A DNA stretch of 64,000 nt from Primula veris (GCA_963682055.1 OY821744.1:9650835-9714834), one strand, 5' to 3'; positions 1 to 13,330 are shown, counted from the stretch's first letter. The notes: generated by a model not told the origin, from the letters alone. Made by a program: numbers and translations.

Positions 1-1231
1 CTTTTATAGGCTAGTTGAGCTTGTACATACTTCAACTTCTACATGCTTCTACATGATCTACACACTTCTATATGTAATGCTCTTCTGACTAACTAACTAC
101 TAATTAATTAATAACAGTAACAATTAACTTCTCTGCTTATAATCTGACAAATAGCAATGATCTTTACACAACAATTTACCCCAAATTAATGCCATTCATC
201 AACAAATGAAAAGAGAACTCTACGGCTTGGGTCCCCAAAGTTTTTAATTAATTGCTTTAATACTCATCTAAAACCAATAGACAACTGCCAAGTCATGGAG
301 TGCATCAATTCAGGGTAAATTGGGAGTGCAATAATTATTTCTCTGAAGATAAAGGTGAAAAACACTCAAAGTAGAGTTGATAAAAGAACTTCATCATGAA
401 GCAGTGCCATGTTTTTTCGGATAGAAATAAATACGAACATATGGGAGTACTAATAGGGATAGGAGGAACACAAGGACCACAAACCATAATAGTTTCCATT
501 CTAAACAAATTCTACAACACAGATCTAGTGACCTCCAATAAGTATTCCACTCCAAACGTTAGCAAGTAATCATAAAAGTGAAGGATCATCAGCACAAATA
601 GATTAGCACTACATTTGATGTAAGTTCATTTGTTTTTTTTCCTTGCTAACGTATATATAAGGATCCAAGAACTGATCAGTTAGGTGCGATCTTGTTTAAA
701 GAAACCGCCTTTATACCATTCAGATCAACCATTACAATCTTACAAAAGATGAAAGAGTATGGGACAAAGAGCGAGCAAGACCTTTAATCTAAAGAAAAAA
801 AGAAAACTAAGCTAGTCAAGAAGAAAGAATGAAATTTTTCTACATTTCAAATTCACTATTTCACCTTACAAATACGTAAGAAAAGACAGTCATCACTAGT
901 GTACGTTTACTACTTTAATTAGGGAAAAAAAAAACATGCGCAAAAACAATTTCAAGAATACCCCACAAGGCCATAGCCCAAAATTAAACTTTACAGACCA
1001 ATGGTTTTGAAATGGAACTTCTGTGCACTAAACTTCAAGCAAGACCCATTATTCGAAATAATCAGACAACTTGTGAAATATTTCACTCATGAAGGGGGGA
1101 AAGTAATTTAGTCGGCAACCAATAGAGCCAATCCCAAGCATACCCACATCACGAATTGATAATAATCTAAAAGAGTTAACAGATGAATAAGATAAAGAAA
1201 AGAAATAGAAATGGGGTTATAAGTTCGTTAC
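1..1231 (-). other. Second intron of the UEV1-like gene, running off the left edge
   Basis: Exon 2 of the UEV1-like gene ends at 1232 with a GT donor at 1231-1230 on the minus strand. I searched the minus strand from here to position 1 for the next part of the conserved E2-variant fold and found none, so the remaining exons must lie left of the window. The stretch is AT-rich and non-coding; no transposon ends are recognised. Confidence 0.6.
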
Positions 1232-2647
1232 ATTATGAGGACCAATTATGGTACCGGTCCAAGATCGCATATAGATATCGTCAGCATCATCCATTCCATA
1301 GCTCACTGAACCATCTCCAATTCCCTTCTCGCCACGTTCAAGTTCCTCAAGCAATCTGAAATTCCTAGGAACTAAAAGAACAACAACAAAATAAAAAACT
1401 AGCTTAGTAAATACTAAGTCAGGTGTTTGAATATTAGTACCTCTTTTACGGTAGAAACTATATAATGTCGAATCCAAAGCCAAATGAGCTTAAGAAATTT
1501 TGAAATAAGGTACATAACACAATTATAAACATGATTCATTTCTATAACTAGCTCATTGAAAAATTATCATAGAAACTGACTAACAAGCAAAATGAAAGTC
1601 ATGCTTGTAACTAAAGTTTTAGACGACAAAAATGAAACCCGAAATTGACAACTCACTCTGAAGCAACTTCATCAATTAGAACCTGTACCACAGGTTAGGA
1701 GCCATATCTACACCAACTTAAAGCTCCTTTTTTTACATCATCTTTACTAAAGAAAAGAAGCTCCAGCCAGATCATATCTTGCCGTTAAACAATAGCAATA
1801 AAAATATTTCAATAAAAAAACTTTTGAAACGCCCATCTCATCTTCCTAGTAACAATCACATTGCTTTCTTCTGCTCTCAAAAAGCCTAAGTTCTTAATTT
1901 TGTAATAAAGCACAATCTAGATTACACCATACCATTTTTCCGAAATAATATCACTCCGCAAAAGTAGTGTTTGACTATTCAACCAACAATTTAGCAATGA
2001 ACAAACGTTCACATTGTCAACAACCCATAATTAAACTTAAATCATGGGTTTTCTGGTTGCAACATTTAAACTCAGCTCAATTTTTTTTTTCCTTTCTGCT
2101 TTTAAGTCGTACTATATTTGGTTGGCATCTTATAAGTTCACTTTCTACATTGTCTAGCCTAAAAAATTACAAGCTTTACGCGAAACGGGCAATTTTATTA
2201 CTTCAGTCTTTAAAAAAAACAGATTATCTGTTTTAATTTTTTTATAAAAAAAAAGTCACATGTTTATGCTTAATCATAAGAATATTTAACCAACCCTAAT
2301 TTGCAACAATTTCTACAAATACACTTCAAATACACCTATGTTCCCCTACTTCATAACTATATTACCAAATCCAAATAAATATTGTACAAACTAAATAAAC
2401 CCAAATAAAAAACAATGATTCTACAAATAACAAAACACTAAAAAATGAAAATCAAAAGTCTTATCAAGAAAATAATACTATCAAACAACAGACCCTAAAA
2501 GGTTATATTTTTAATAAACACAAATCGAAAATTAACAAAACAAATCGATGAGACTATGTTATGGCAAATAATATAATTAGCAAAAAAAAGAAGAAGTAAT
2601 TAAGAATTTATACCAACGACGCTAGATCCTCCTGAACCGAACGTCAT
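1232..2647 (-). CDS. UEV1: Ubiquitin-conjugating enzyme E2 variant (UEV1/MMZ type), exons 1-2, 3' part missing
   Basis: UEV1/MMZ proteins resemble E2 enzymes but lack the catalytic cysteine; with UBC13 they build Lys63-linked ubiquitin chains, mainly for DNA-damage tolerance. Exon 1 is 2614-2647 (ATG at 2647, 34 nt, short Gly/Ser leader). Exon 2 is 1232-1371 (140 nt). The split codon restores [12 protein letters not shown], followed by [24 protein letters not shown] and TGTIIGPHN, which match plant UEV1 proteins almost residue for residue. Donor GTATAA at 2613 and acceptor TTTTAG ending at 1372 are good. Exon 2 ends in phase 0 at Asn58, so 58 of the usual 145-160 residues are visible. The gene is partial because of the window edge, not broken. 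Intron 1 (1372-2613) holds no recognisable element. Identification is firm; which UEV1 paralogue cannot be told. Confidence 0.93.
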
Positions 2648-4301
2648 TAATTATTGAATCGAATTTAGAGAGATTTTGATGAGAAATTTATAAAGATATG
2701 TATAATATATATATATATATATATATGTATATATGTGATATAGAGAGAGAGAGAGAATATAAGATAAATATATAATAAAGAAATAGAGTACCACTGAATA
2801 TTAATAGTTACTATATTTTTTATTATCAAAATATTGACTCACATGTCTTTGAAATTAAAACTATTGTCACATAAGTACATTACTTGGAAATTAACTTGTG
2901 TGAAATTGTCGTACCTAACCTTGGTGAAATGAGTTTTTTACAAGTTAATTATATAGTTTTAACACTTTCTTTTCAAAAAAAAAATTAAACACTTGCTGTG
3001 TTAAGTTTTTTCTTAGCAAAATATTTTTCATTAATCTAAGACGAAATTATTTTCACAGTTTTAACTTGTAAGATTATGCATTCAGATTGATAAAATTATC
3101 ATATAGTTATATGACAATACTATCTGACTTCTATAGAAAAGTTTATTGGCAATTATGACAAATTTGCAAGTGTTTTAGCAAAAGGTCAAATCGTTGAAAG
3201 TTTTTATATCCATCCACGGCCGTGGGACTACGGGAATTGACTTAGGCCATCACATCACCAGAACGGAGTTCATAAGATTGCAAGTCGCCACATTATGCCT
3301 GTGAAAATACGCATATCAGGCAGGAAAATAACTTGCCGGTTTGTTGGAGCTTTTGCTGCCTTACCAGGGCATCAGATTTTAGCAGATAAGAGCAAGATTC
3401 TTTAGTATACGAAAATAATATCGTGTGTTCTTAAGAGGGGGCTGGTTTGCAATCGTTCAATATCATTTCATCATCCTAATTCGAGAAAGGGCGAAAAAAC
3501 AATTAAACTAACAAGTGCGGATCAAATCAACCCTCATTGTAAAAAAACGTATCTTGCTTTGCAACATTCAGTTTCCGGTAGACATTACCCTAGTATCTGG
3601 AGACAACATATATTTACACGTGTTACATTCCATGCCGTCATTCCTATCCGGCGTAAAGATCATCATCAATTCCATCTATCTAGTAATGTCTTCTCCTTTT
3701 CTTCTAAATTTCTGATTTACTAAAATTTATTCATATGAAGAATCCATTTTCCCAGCAATTTATAAATATGAAGCTAACATTGTTCAATAAATATCGTAAA
3801 CCATTTGCATAAGCTTGAAATTTTGTTCCAAACTGGAAACCATGTTTAACCACATTGCAACAAAGGGATCATTTTAACCAAACTAACTCTAAATAAACAT
3901 TACCATCATTTACCAAGGACAGATCAACAACTTGTGTAACATAATAATCAGCATTCAGCACAGTCAATGTCATTACCTTGGGAAGCAAAATCAATCATCC
4001 AAACATTAAGGATAAAAAATCTAGATGACCAAAAGAAAATGAAAGTGATAAAATACCATCATATACACAAGTAAAATTAATTAAATTCAGACCAGAAGTT
4101 CTTAACATCTTTTTAAACAACAGTGCTAAATAAACTACCAGTTGGAAGGTTAAACCGCCTTCTAAGCTTTTGACTATATAATTCAGTGCATTAATTAACC
4201 TTCCAGCTCTCCGTTATATAACTCAAAGAGCAGCGGTCTCTAGTCTCTAACGTAGCACACACCGCATATCAAACTAGTACAATATGTATGTATATACGCA
4301 G
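2648..4301. other. Intergenic: UEV1 promoter side and 3' flank of the J-domain gene
   Basis: This stretch lies between the UEV1-like start codon and the stop codon of the next gene on the same strand. The first 110 bases hold a TA then GA microsatellite and probably the UEV1 leader and core promoter. A GC-richer patch at about 3215-3410 has no reading frame that I recognise. The rest is AT-rich and unassigned. Confidence 0.5.
2701..2756. repeat. TA/GA compound microsatellite just upstream of UEV1 exon 1
   Basis: Alternating TA runs (about 2704-2730) are followed by a (GA)n tract (2742-2755), 55-110 bp upstream of the UEV1-like ATG on the minus strand. On that strand it reads as a TC tract, common in plant 5' leaders and core promoters. 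Its length is likely to vary between individuals. Confidence 0.8.
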
Positions 4302-6888
4302 CTACCACAATGATTGCTTAATTCCAAGGCCATTGCATGTCAATATAAGACCTTTGTAGTGACCAAGGTACTCCTGCATTTTAACAGGCCAATCTGATTA
4401 GTTTGACAATGAAGGCTGGATTAGTATTGCCTTTACTTCTGTGCTAGCAATACATTTTGAAAGTGTTTGGAGTTTGAATGTGTTTTAAAGCAGAAAAGCT
4501 GGTAAAAAGTTGGGTTTTATCCAAATTTTTAGCTTTTAGAAAATAACACATTAAATAACCACTTAGCTACAAGGGTTGGAAAAAAAAACTGAGCATATGA
4601 TTGTCTTTTGAAAGCTTAGATGTCATTTACCAAATTTTCATCCAGACAAGCTTAACCTGTAACAGTGATAAGAGCCTAATATTATTTTTTCCAGATAACC
4701 CAAGTTTCAGTTGATGATTGCTCAAAAAAAGGAACATGAGTGAGCTGTGAGCCTCAAGTGCAAATATAAGAAAAGATTGAATTGTTAAACAAAGACACAA
4801 GAAAGATACAGAGAGGAAAAATCCTTACAATGACATTGTAATCGAACATGCGCACCATGCGATTTATGTCATGTTCTCGCCTTTTAACAGGGTCGCTCAA
4901 AACTGTGGCGAAAAATTAAATTAAGCATTAGTTAGAGCGACGCAAGAACTGCGATAACAATGTTTCACAAATAAAAGTTATATAAAATAAGTTAATTAAG
5001 AAGTAGCACAAATCTAGCCACCCAAACGATAACAGGTCCAAAAGCAATGGGATGAAAACTGCTGCAAGGGAATTACTTGAATCTCTGTCACGAATAATAA
5101 TAAGGTTTTGCATTTATGTTCACCCTTCAGCGTCGTATTCTTAACAAAACTATTTCACTTCCTCACCTACATAATAGGCACCTATAACTGTAATGTAAGT
5201 AATTTTCCCAACATCTTCTATAATGTAGTTCTTTTTTTGCCTTTTATTAAGAGAGAATTATACTTCTCTAAATTCCTTCACATAGAGTACCTCAATACCA
5301 TACATTCAGTTACTGGATTAGGATAAATGTACAACATCGGGCGTTATTCAACCCTCAACCAAAAAAAATAACACAGTCCAAATCTATTCGTCGTTGTTTC
5401 TGTCTCTCAAAAGTCTTGATTTGGCATAGACCAGGTTTCTTGCACAAACCTATGTCACAACGTGTTACATCTGTCACAAAAACTTGTACAGATATAGGTA
5501 TACAACAACCCTATTTGTCGTGATTCTTACTTACGAAAGTTGCAGTCTTTTTTAACACACACCGCAAATCTGTGTAAATTATTGGCTTAGATTATAAATT
5601 GTATATAAATCCTCTGAATCCAAAGAGCTGTTTGACTTAACGTCTCCCAAACTTAGATCCATTTTGGCTAACAGGAGGAATTTCCATTTGAATCAATGCC
5701 TCAAAACAGGTTAATTTATCTATTATTCCATCATCTTAATATGAATTAACTTCAATTTTTAATCAATCAGGTTACACATACAAACGAAGACACAGAAGAT
5801 GACCAATGTATACCAAGATCTAGATTACTTGCAAACCGTGAAAAGAGTACCTTATGACAAGTAACTGGATTTACTTTAAAGCTGACAAAAAATGACAAAA
5901 TGTGACTGACAATAGTAAAAAAAAAACTTCCTAATCCATAACCCTCTCCTCCGTCTACATTAAACAGCGTGATTCACAGGCACATGACATACGACATGCC
6001 AATAACCAACGAAACAGATGACTCACGAAAGTAGAGCACTACTCCATCTCAAATTAAGTCCACAAAACTTAATTTTTTTTATAACCATGGCAAAATAAAT
6101 TTTATTTTCTAACCTCAAAAAAATCCAAACAATTGCTTTGGGCTTGGAATTGAACCGTATCTCTATGATAAAAAAGAATATCTCATAATCAGTTGAAATT
6201 TTAGAGATCAAAGATTTCTCCTCCTTCAGGGTTTAAGCTAACAAGATGTTCATCCAGTTGACAACTTCTAGCTTTTTATACCAGACAAAGAAAATTCAAA
6301 ACTGATGTGCATGCTTAACAAATACACTAAAAATTGTAAGCAAAAATATTTTAAAAGAAAATTAAAAGCTGAGCATAAAAGCTGCAACAAAACAAGCGAT
6401 AAGCCAGACAGAAAATTAATATATTGCAACCAAGAAAATAAATAAATTATACCCTGGTAAGCCTCGTTGATCTCCTGGAACCTAGAAGTAGCGCTGTCAT
6501 GTTCTTTTTTCTTATCTGGGTGCCATTTCTGTCCAAACAAAGCTAACAAAATCACAAACAATACTAATTAATTAACTAACAAAATTTTATAAAAAATGAA
6601 GCAGCAACTAACCAGAGCTAAACGAATATAATTAGACCGAATCGTTTCTTCGGAAGCATCAAAACCCACTTCCAGAATACTATAATAATCCTAAAAACAC
6701 ACACACACACAAAAATACCCAAGAGTAAGAACCCAAAAGTTGTTCAAAAAATAATCAAAAAAAAAAAGGAAAAGAAAAAAGACCTTGGTGGAAAAAAGGG
6801 ATGAGAAATCAGAATTGGTATGAGATTCTTGTTCATCTTCTTCTTCGTTAGAGTAGTTTAAAGGGTCCCAATAGTTCCACGTCATCAT
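4302..6888 (-). CDS. Short J-domain (DnaJ-like) co-chaperone, complete, five exons
   Basis: A J-domain protein of 134 residues; such proteins stimulate Hsp70 ATPase activity through the HPD loop. Exons on the minus strand: 6784-6888, 6613-6690, 6453-6528, 4829-4902, 4302-4373, all with GT-AG borders and continuous phase. Residues 1-35 are an acidic leader with EEEDEQE. The J domain starts at DYYSILEV (36-43), carries HPD at 64-66 in KWHPDKKK, then FQEINEAYQVLSDPVKR. The tail has EYLGHYKGLILTCNGLGI (112-129), a block I recall from the small Arabidopsis J protein At2g33735 and relatives. No Cys-rich zinc domain, signal peptide or membrane segment is present, so it is a class C (type III) J protein, probably cytosolic or nuclear. 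Intron 3 (4903-6452) is the longest. The start was chosen because the upstream leader has no in-frame ATG. Confidence 0.9.
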
Positions 6889-8372
6889 TTAAGGTTTAAG
6901 AGAGACAGAGAAGAGAGAGGTTTAAGGTTGTTGGATAATTCTTTTTCTATTATAGAAAGTCGGTGGTTTTTTAACCACTTTACCATTTGAAAAGCTAAAT
7001 TTCATTTTTTTTTTTAAAAGGTAAAAATTAAATTTGTAATACAAAGATAAATTTCATTTATATTGTAAGGAAAGCAAATATTGTGATCAATAAATTATCT
7101 GGTCCGAAACCTTTGATATGATTTTTTGCTATCTAACTCGTACTGTGTCGAGTGAGTCACATCAATTTAAAGAACATAACAAACGTAGTTAAACTTATCA
7201 GCTTGTTTACAGTTAGATATGTTTTAACATCTTTGATGCCTCGCTTGATTAACTAGCTCGAGATTATATGACACTGTGAGATTCTGTAGAATGTGTGATA
7301 TTAAGAGTGTTAAAGTACATCGTCTTAGACAATTAGTATATGATTTATCTTAGTTGGAGTATTTTTATTTATTTTACTTTTTTACTTTGTTCTTTTTGAT
7401 GTAAATTGAGTGCAAAACTATGTCTCGCTCTCACTTATCCATGTTCATGTGTCGGGCGCCATACGATTTGAATAAGATAATGCCGTAAATCTTCAAAGAC
7501 ATACGACGCGTAATTGCGATGCAATGACCATTACAATTTACATATACATCTTGAAAACACATAAGACGAGTAACTGCGATGCAACGACTATTACAATTTA
7601 CATATACTTTATTTCACATATGTAAACAAAAAATATATTTGGGAAAATTAGGTTTTAGTTCCATTTTCCATTTCTTTTTGAAAGTACGACACCACTTAAA
7701 TCTTTACTGTAGAAAAGTTACTATTTTGAGTATATTTATGTAAGTTTAGGTGGTAGGTCTGGACCATCTGGTAAAAAAAAGGTAGGGTCAAATCCTATTC
7801 TACTCCACTTTCGCCTTTATACTATCTCTCTGTAGAATGTGCTCCATTTGTTTCCAGCACCGGCTCGCCACTGCCACCACGAGCATGACACACCAAACAC
7901 TTTAATAATCATATATTCGACTCATCAGATTGTTTTCAGAGCAAAAAATAATGTTCGACTCACATTCTTGACAGTGTTTGGTGGTGGTTAACTTAAAAGA
8001 TATACCAACATTCAAACCAATTCCCTTCTAAGTTGCATATGCAACCTAAGGAATGATCAAGCTAACGACTAATCCTTACAACTACTGATATGATGTAACA
8101 CCTATCCATTTGTGTGGTCGAGCTGGTAATATTATAGTTCAGGTCATAACAAATAGTATTGCCAATCAACTAGCATATGACATAAGAGATTTTTACATCC
8201 TGATTTTATTGCGTCAGGGGAGAAAATATATAACATATGAAGTGGATTTAGTGAATGTTTAGGATATAAACAATAATTACAACTAAGACAGAAGAAACTA
8301 CAGCAGACGTTGTCCGGCGAATAAAATTGTATCGCTTTAACTTCCTGAAAGAATGCAGAGAGGATTTTTGTG
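6889..8372. other. Intergenic: leader/promoter of the J-domain gene and 3' flank of the 105-residue protein gene
   Basis: The first 50 bases read on the minus strand as a CT-rich leader of the J-domain gene. The rest is AT-rich and non-coding. It contains a 59-bp tandem pair (7491-7608) and a weak inverted repeat around ccaaacac at about 7890 and 7985. No transposon ends or genes are supported. Confidence 0.5.
7491..7608. repeat. 59-bp imperfect tandem duplication
   Basis: Two adjacent copies (7491-7549 and 7550-7608) share gcgatgcaa and attacaatttacatatac and differ at a handful of bases. There is no coding potential. Confidence 0.8.
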
Positions 8373-11247
8373 CTAGCCCTTCACAAACAGTGGTCTCTGA
8401 AGCTCGATAAGCTTCTCACTTGGAGAGCTATTTATAGTCTTGTTAATGTTGTGGCATTGTAGCAATTGTTTCGTGAGATTCCTCACGAGCCCATTGAGTC
8501 TCTGAATGTCCTTTTCTTGAGTTAATATGATCTGCAACAAGAAAACGAAAAGCAGAAGATAAAGCTTATTTTAAGCATGCAATCGAGTATTCCAGAGTAA
8601 TATAGAGCTTTTCTTTCAAAAGTCATCACATCCATGCATACATTGAGCAGAAGCTATATTAATGGAGCTTTCTCTTATCAGTGTAATGATGTAATCCGAT
8701 CGAAAGAATGGTAAATGGATACTTCAATTGAAAGATATACAATATGAATATGTTTTGGAACTTGGTACTTCCTAACTTGTTTTCAGGAAAACTTAAGAGC
8801 CAAGCTTCTGTTAGCATTTAAAAATGTTTTGTTCAGAATAAGGGACTGCAAATGAATAGGGATTAGCGAAGGTTGAAACGAGATGGACTATAATTTTGTG
8901 GCACGGGCACCAACAGATCTATGGAATGATCCGAATTTCCAGATATGTCTTTTCAAGGCTATTTTGCTAAAAGTTCTGGTAGCAGAACAACTACAGGAGT
9001 GTTAAGAACTTCAAACTAAATACAATATTAAAAGTATATAATAATATGATATATATACACATGCTCCTAAATTAAAGTTTCTGTGTAAAAGGCGTTGGGA
9101 AAGGATTTTACAATAGTCAAAGGTCGTCCTGGCTAGCGATATGGACTGTATATTTTTTCTAAAGTAAAAGATCCAAATGAAAGGTGTCAAAAAGGCACAG
9201 GTAAGAAAAAGACAACAGTACATTGGAAGAGAAGAAAAACAAGAGATTATTCCATTTGCTTCGTACATCTTGAAACTAATAGTCAGTTCTCCCTTTGTAT
9301 AAGACCCCATGATAACTCAATGTAACAGAAATTTTCAACTCAAATCAAATGAGATGACTCAACGCACTCTTGACGGGCAGAATTATTCTTGTAATCCCCA
9401 CTCCATGTCTATCCACACTGAAATCTAGGCTATTTCTTGCCATTTATGGCAAGCATGATCATGTATGTTCAGTGAATGGTCTAACAAAATAAAAACTGGA
9501 ACATAAATGTCTTATATTGTCAAAACTGTGGACTCCAGCTAACTAACGAAGCTACGTGTTAATGCAATGATGTTGAATTAGGATAAGAAAGAAAAGGTCT
9601 TAAGTTGGAAAAGAATTAGCTTATTCTAGTAAACGGCCATATTCTCACTTCCTACCAAACATGGAAATAAAAGAAAATCATTCTCCAATACCAGGCTAGC
9701 CTTAAAAGAGTACAAGCAGAACTGGTTAGTACTAGGACAATAAGGTATTGGCCGGCTAGCCTTATAGTATGAGCCTCTACAAGTTGAATCTCCGTAAACC
9801 TTCCCTTGTACAATTTTGTGAAAATGATTTAGTACCGTCTCACCATTTATCGCTATAAAGTCTTGACCTGGCTTTAACATAAGTTGCACTTCCACAAGCT
9901 GAAGTAAAATATCCCAGTCATTATTTTTACCTTTAACTTCAATCGCCACAACTTATTTCCTTTACTATCAGACATAAGACATCCAAACTATAACCTATTT
10001 TGACCTCTACTTCGGAGATCAAACAACCCAAAAAATAGCAAATTTGAATCTAGCATCAATGTGAATTCGTAACAGTTTATAGCTTATAATCATTTCCAGT
10101 AAAGTATACACTTGGAAAAGTTCATAGGGTTGTGTATATGAGAGAGAAACCTAATTTACTACAGTGACACAATGAATGGGTAAAGTACTAAAAACTGATG
10201 CAGATGGAACAAGTTAAAAAAAAGGAACTAGTAAAAGCAGATTTGTAAACACAAATTAATGTTTTGAACAACAGTATTTAACAAGACTCATAGGTGAAAG
10301 ATAACCAACCTGAAAATGGTCACAATGGAAAAAGGACACTATCTTAAAGCTTCATAAAGTCATTATAACAAAAGAACTCGAGGGATATTAAGACTTTGAA
10401 GGTGCAATCCAATAAATTAGTCTGCCATCCTGTCTCCCTCGCTAGTTTTACAGATAACATGGATAAAATACGATTGAAGGTGTGACGTTGAGCTACTAAA
10501 ATAGCTCTAAAAAAACTGATTGTCCATCGCTTCAGAACCGTTAACTTGTAAGAACCAATAAATGGTAATCTTTACAACCACAAGTCACAAGTTTAACATA
10601 ACATCTGCAAAGATTTCAATTCATCTGAAACCATGATGTGGCATCTTGAGGCATTTTTTTACAGCATCCTAGAATTACTTGTGCTTACATATACTGAAGT
10701 TCATGCCCACATGCTGACCTCAAGAATAATTACAATCTATGTAAAAAGTATATGCACCACAATAGATCCTCTCTGAAGTCACCATACCATATATAACTCC
10801 TAATCAGAAATCATAAACAATCACTACCTTCACAGTTATTGCTTAGAAACAAAGCACCTAAATATACTGTATACTAGCCTACACTACTTTCCATCAAATA
10901 TACTGTATACTAGCCTTGTGAAATGCATAATTTTCAAGGACAAACATGAAACCCAATGTAAAACAGACAATGTTATACCAAGAAGGAAAATACAATGGAA
11001 AAGACTATGAACAATGCACCCAAGAAACTCCAACTACTTATCTGATGAAAAAGCTAGATAAAATGGATATGAAAATAAAAGATTTTACCTTTTCCTTAAC
11101 ACCTTCTTCCCTTTCGGAGATTTGTTCCTGTGTCTGAGAGATGTTTGGTCTCGCTTCTATATTGCTAATGAGTTGTTCCTTCCACTCAAATTGAGAGGAA
11201 ATAATTAATACTAGTATCAGAAAAGCTAGTACAATCGTTCTCGACAT
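8373..11247 (-). CDS. Unrecognised 105-residue signal-anchored or secreted protein with coiled-coil potential, two exons
   Basis: I do not recognise the family. Exon 1 is 11089-11247 (53 codons) and exon 2 is 8373-8531 (52 codons plus TAG), joined in phase 0 by donor GTAAAA at 11088 and acceptor TTGCAG ending at 8532, across a 2.56-kb intron. Residues 4-18 are strongly hydrophobic (TIVLAFLILVLIISS), so the N-terminus is a signal peptide or anchor. Residues 40-75 are charged and amphipathic (EQISEREEGVKEK, then QEKDIQRLNGLV), suggesting a short helix or coiled coil. Four N-glycosylation sequons follow the hydrophobic stretch (N35, N71, N83, N87), which fits a lumenal or extracellular tail. The splice keeps an open amphipathic frame with good sites, which argues for a real gene; the function is unknown. 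The intron holds only weak reading frames. Confidence 0.65.
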
Positions 11248-12123
11248 CTTGTCAGACTCAACCTACAACACCTGGCCGTAAAAGGCAAAAAAATATATTA
11301 CAAAACATTAGTGCAGAACACATCAACTACATCTAAAATGCAATTTAAGAAGAGTAGTAGCAAGCATCCATCACTACCTTAGGGTGTAAAATACCCGTGA
11401 AATGCTTCAATATTATTAAAAATGAACCTAGAATCACAATAAATCTACTACCACATACCTGTGTACAGTGATAGACATGAAGAAAAAATTGAAAGAAAAA
11501 ATCTAACATAATCTCTAATAACACCATCTAGTGGGAAAAGATATTTAACAATTCAAGGAAAAAAATGTCACTGCTTAAACATTTTCTTCCTACTCAAGCA
11601 CTTAACCACTAATACAGCGCAAATACTCAAAATTCCAAAACTGTCACTCATCGGTTTTACACATTGAATTATGTTTTCTAATCTGTTTCTGTTTCCATCA
11701 TGTTTATACAGTATATATGACTCGGCCATAATTTCCCTAACTAAATAAGACTCCAACATATCTACTCCTAATAATCATAGCCAATGCACCAACATGACAA
11801 ATACAAAGGATAAAAAAGCCTTCACACAATACATCGTTGTTGCCAGTGGCGAACCAAAGATCCAATTACGGGAGAGGCTGTAATTCACGTGGATTTGTGC
11901 ATAGTTTTGGCAAATTTTCACTTTGCGATAAAGGCTACAATCGCCAATTTTAGTAAAATTATGGTCAACAATCAAGTCTTTACAATTATTCTGAATTCTT
12001 TTTTCGTTCATTCGCTAAAAGCTATAACCAGCATATATTCAAATCATAGTAAAAAGATCATATTTTTCCTCATTGCTCGCAACCCCACAATCAACGAAAA
12101 GCTATTTTTTCTGTAAGAAAACT
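11248..12123. other. Intergenic, upstream of the 105-residue protein gene
   Basis: AT-rich sequence holding the presumed promoter of the minus-strand gene that starts at 11247. At 11845 cagtggcgaaccaaag looks like one end of a hAT-type element, but I see no matching second end or 8-bp duplication. Otherwise nothing is recognised. Confidence 0.4.
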
Positions 12124-13330
12124 TCAAAAAAAAAAATAAAGCAATGATTTTTTCAAACCCATAAAATAACACTTAGGGTGTGTTTGGAACCCGGAAAACT
12201 AATGGGAAAATGAAAATGATTTCCCGAGAAAACATTTTTTGTGTTTGGCTCCATAAGAAAACTAGTAGAAAAGAAAACAAAAGAAAATGTGAGAAAAGTT
12301 TGTGTAAAATGAGATAAATCATTTTCCTTCCAAAAGTGGGAGGAAAAGGAAAACAAATGAGAAAAATGAGCTTAGCTACCTCTCTCTCCCCTTATTTTCT
12401 TTTCCTTTCTCTTGATTTCCCAAACTTCCAAACACATGATCAGAAAATGATTTCAATTTAATTTTCCTTGGTTTTACTTTCTTTTCCTTTTTTTTTTCTT
12501 TTCCGTGACATTTTCCGGGTTCCAAACACACCCTTAATAATTTGCAACATCAAAATGTTAATTAGCTTCTACTACTCTACTCTTGGTAACATCTCTCCTT
12601 GTTGCAAAACAAGAAGCAATAATTATTAAACAACTACACAATAAAGTGACTTTAGAAAGAAAAAAAAACAATGATTTTTGCGAACCCATAAAATACAAAC
12701 CCTTAGTAATTTGCAACATCAAAATGTTAATTAGCTTCTACTACTCTACTCTTGGTAACATCTCTCCTTGTTGCAAAACAAGAAACAATAATTATTAAAC
12801 AACTACACAATAAAGTGACTTTAGAAAGAAAAAAAAAAAAACAATGATTTTTGCGAACCCATAAAATACAAACCCTTAGTAATTTGCAACATCAAAATAT
12901 TAATTAGCTTCTACTACTCTACTCTTGGTAACATCTCTCCTTGTTGCAAAACAAGAAACAATAATTATTAAACAACTACACAATAAAGTGACTTTAGAAA
13001 GAAAAAAAAAACAATGATTTTTGCAAACCCATAAAATACAAACACTTTGTAATTTGCAACATCAAAATGTTAATTAGCTCCTATTAGTCTACTCCTAGTT
13101 ACATCTCTCCTATTTTGCAAAACAAGAAATAATAATAATTAAATAACTGCATAATAAACTGATTTTAGAAAAAAATAAAAAACAACGATTTTCGCGAACA
13201 CGTAAAATAACACTGTAATTTGCAACATCAAAATGTTAATTAACTCCTATTAGTCTACTCCGAGTTACACATTTCCTTGTTGCAAAACAAGAAAGTATAA
13301 ATCAATAATTATTAAAAACTACACACTAAA
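12124..13330. repeat. Tandem array of a ~170-bp unit (about 4.7 copies plus a split first copy)
   Basis: The phrase taatttgcaacatcaaaat recurs at about 12538, 12706, 12881, 13050 and 13216, giving periods of about 164-174 bp. Each unit also contains a tctactactctac-type block, ccttgttgcaaaacaagaa, and a poly-A run before caatgatttttgc. A truncated earlier copy at 12124-12172 is cut by the MITE at 12176-12533. The first three full copies are nearly identical and the last two more diverged. There is no coding content. Confidence 0.9.
12176..12533. mobile_element. PIF/Harbinger (Tourist-like) MITE, 358 bp, with TTA target duplication
   Basis: The ends are inverted copies: gggtgtgtttggaacccgg on the left and ccgggttccaaacacaccc on the right. 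The element is flanked on both sides by TTA (12173-12175 and 12534-12536), the 3-bp target typical of PIF/Harbinger and Tourist elements. The interior is A+T-rich with no transposase, so it is non-autonomous. It sits inside the first unit of the 170-bp tandem array, so it inserted after the array formed. Confidence 0.9.

Noticed and set aside
6035..6215. Possible Stowaway MITE starting ctccatctcaaattaag
   Set aside because: The opposite end and TA duplication could not be found, so it may be a fragment at best.
9626..9949. 107-codon minus frame inside the intron of the 105-residue gene
   Set aside because: No recognisable domain; no splice context links it to the flanking exons, which already join in phase.
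11845..12110. Possible hAT element starting cagtggcgaacc
   Set aside because: Only one end is visible; no second end or 8-bp duplication.
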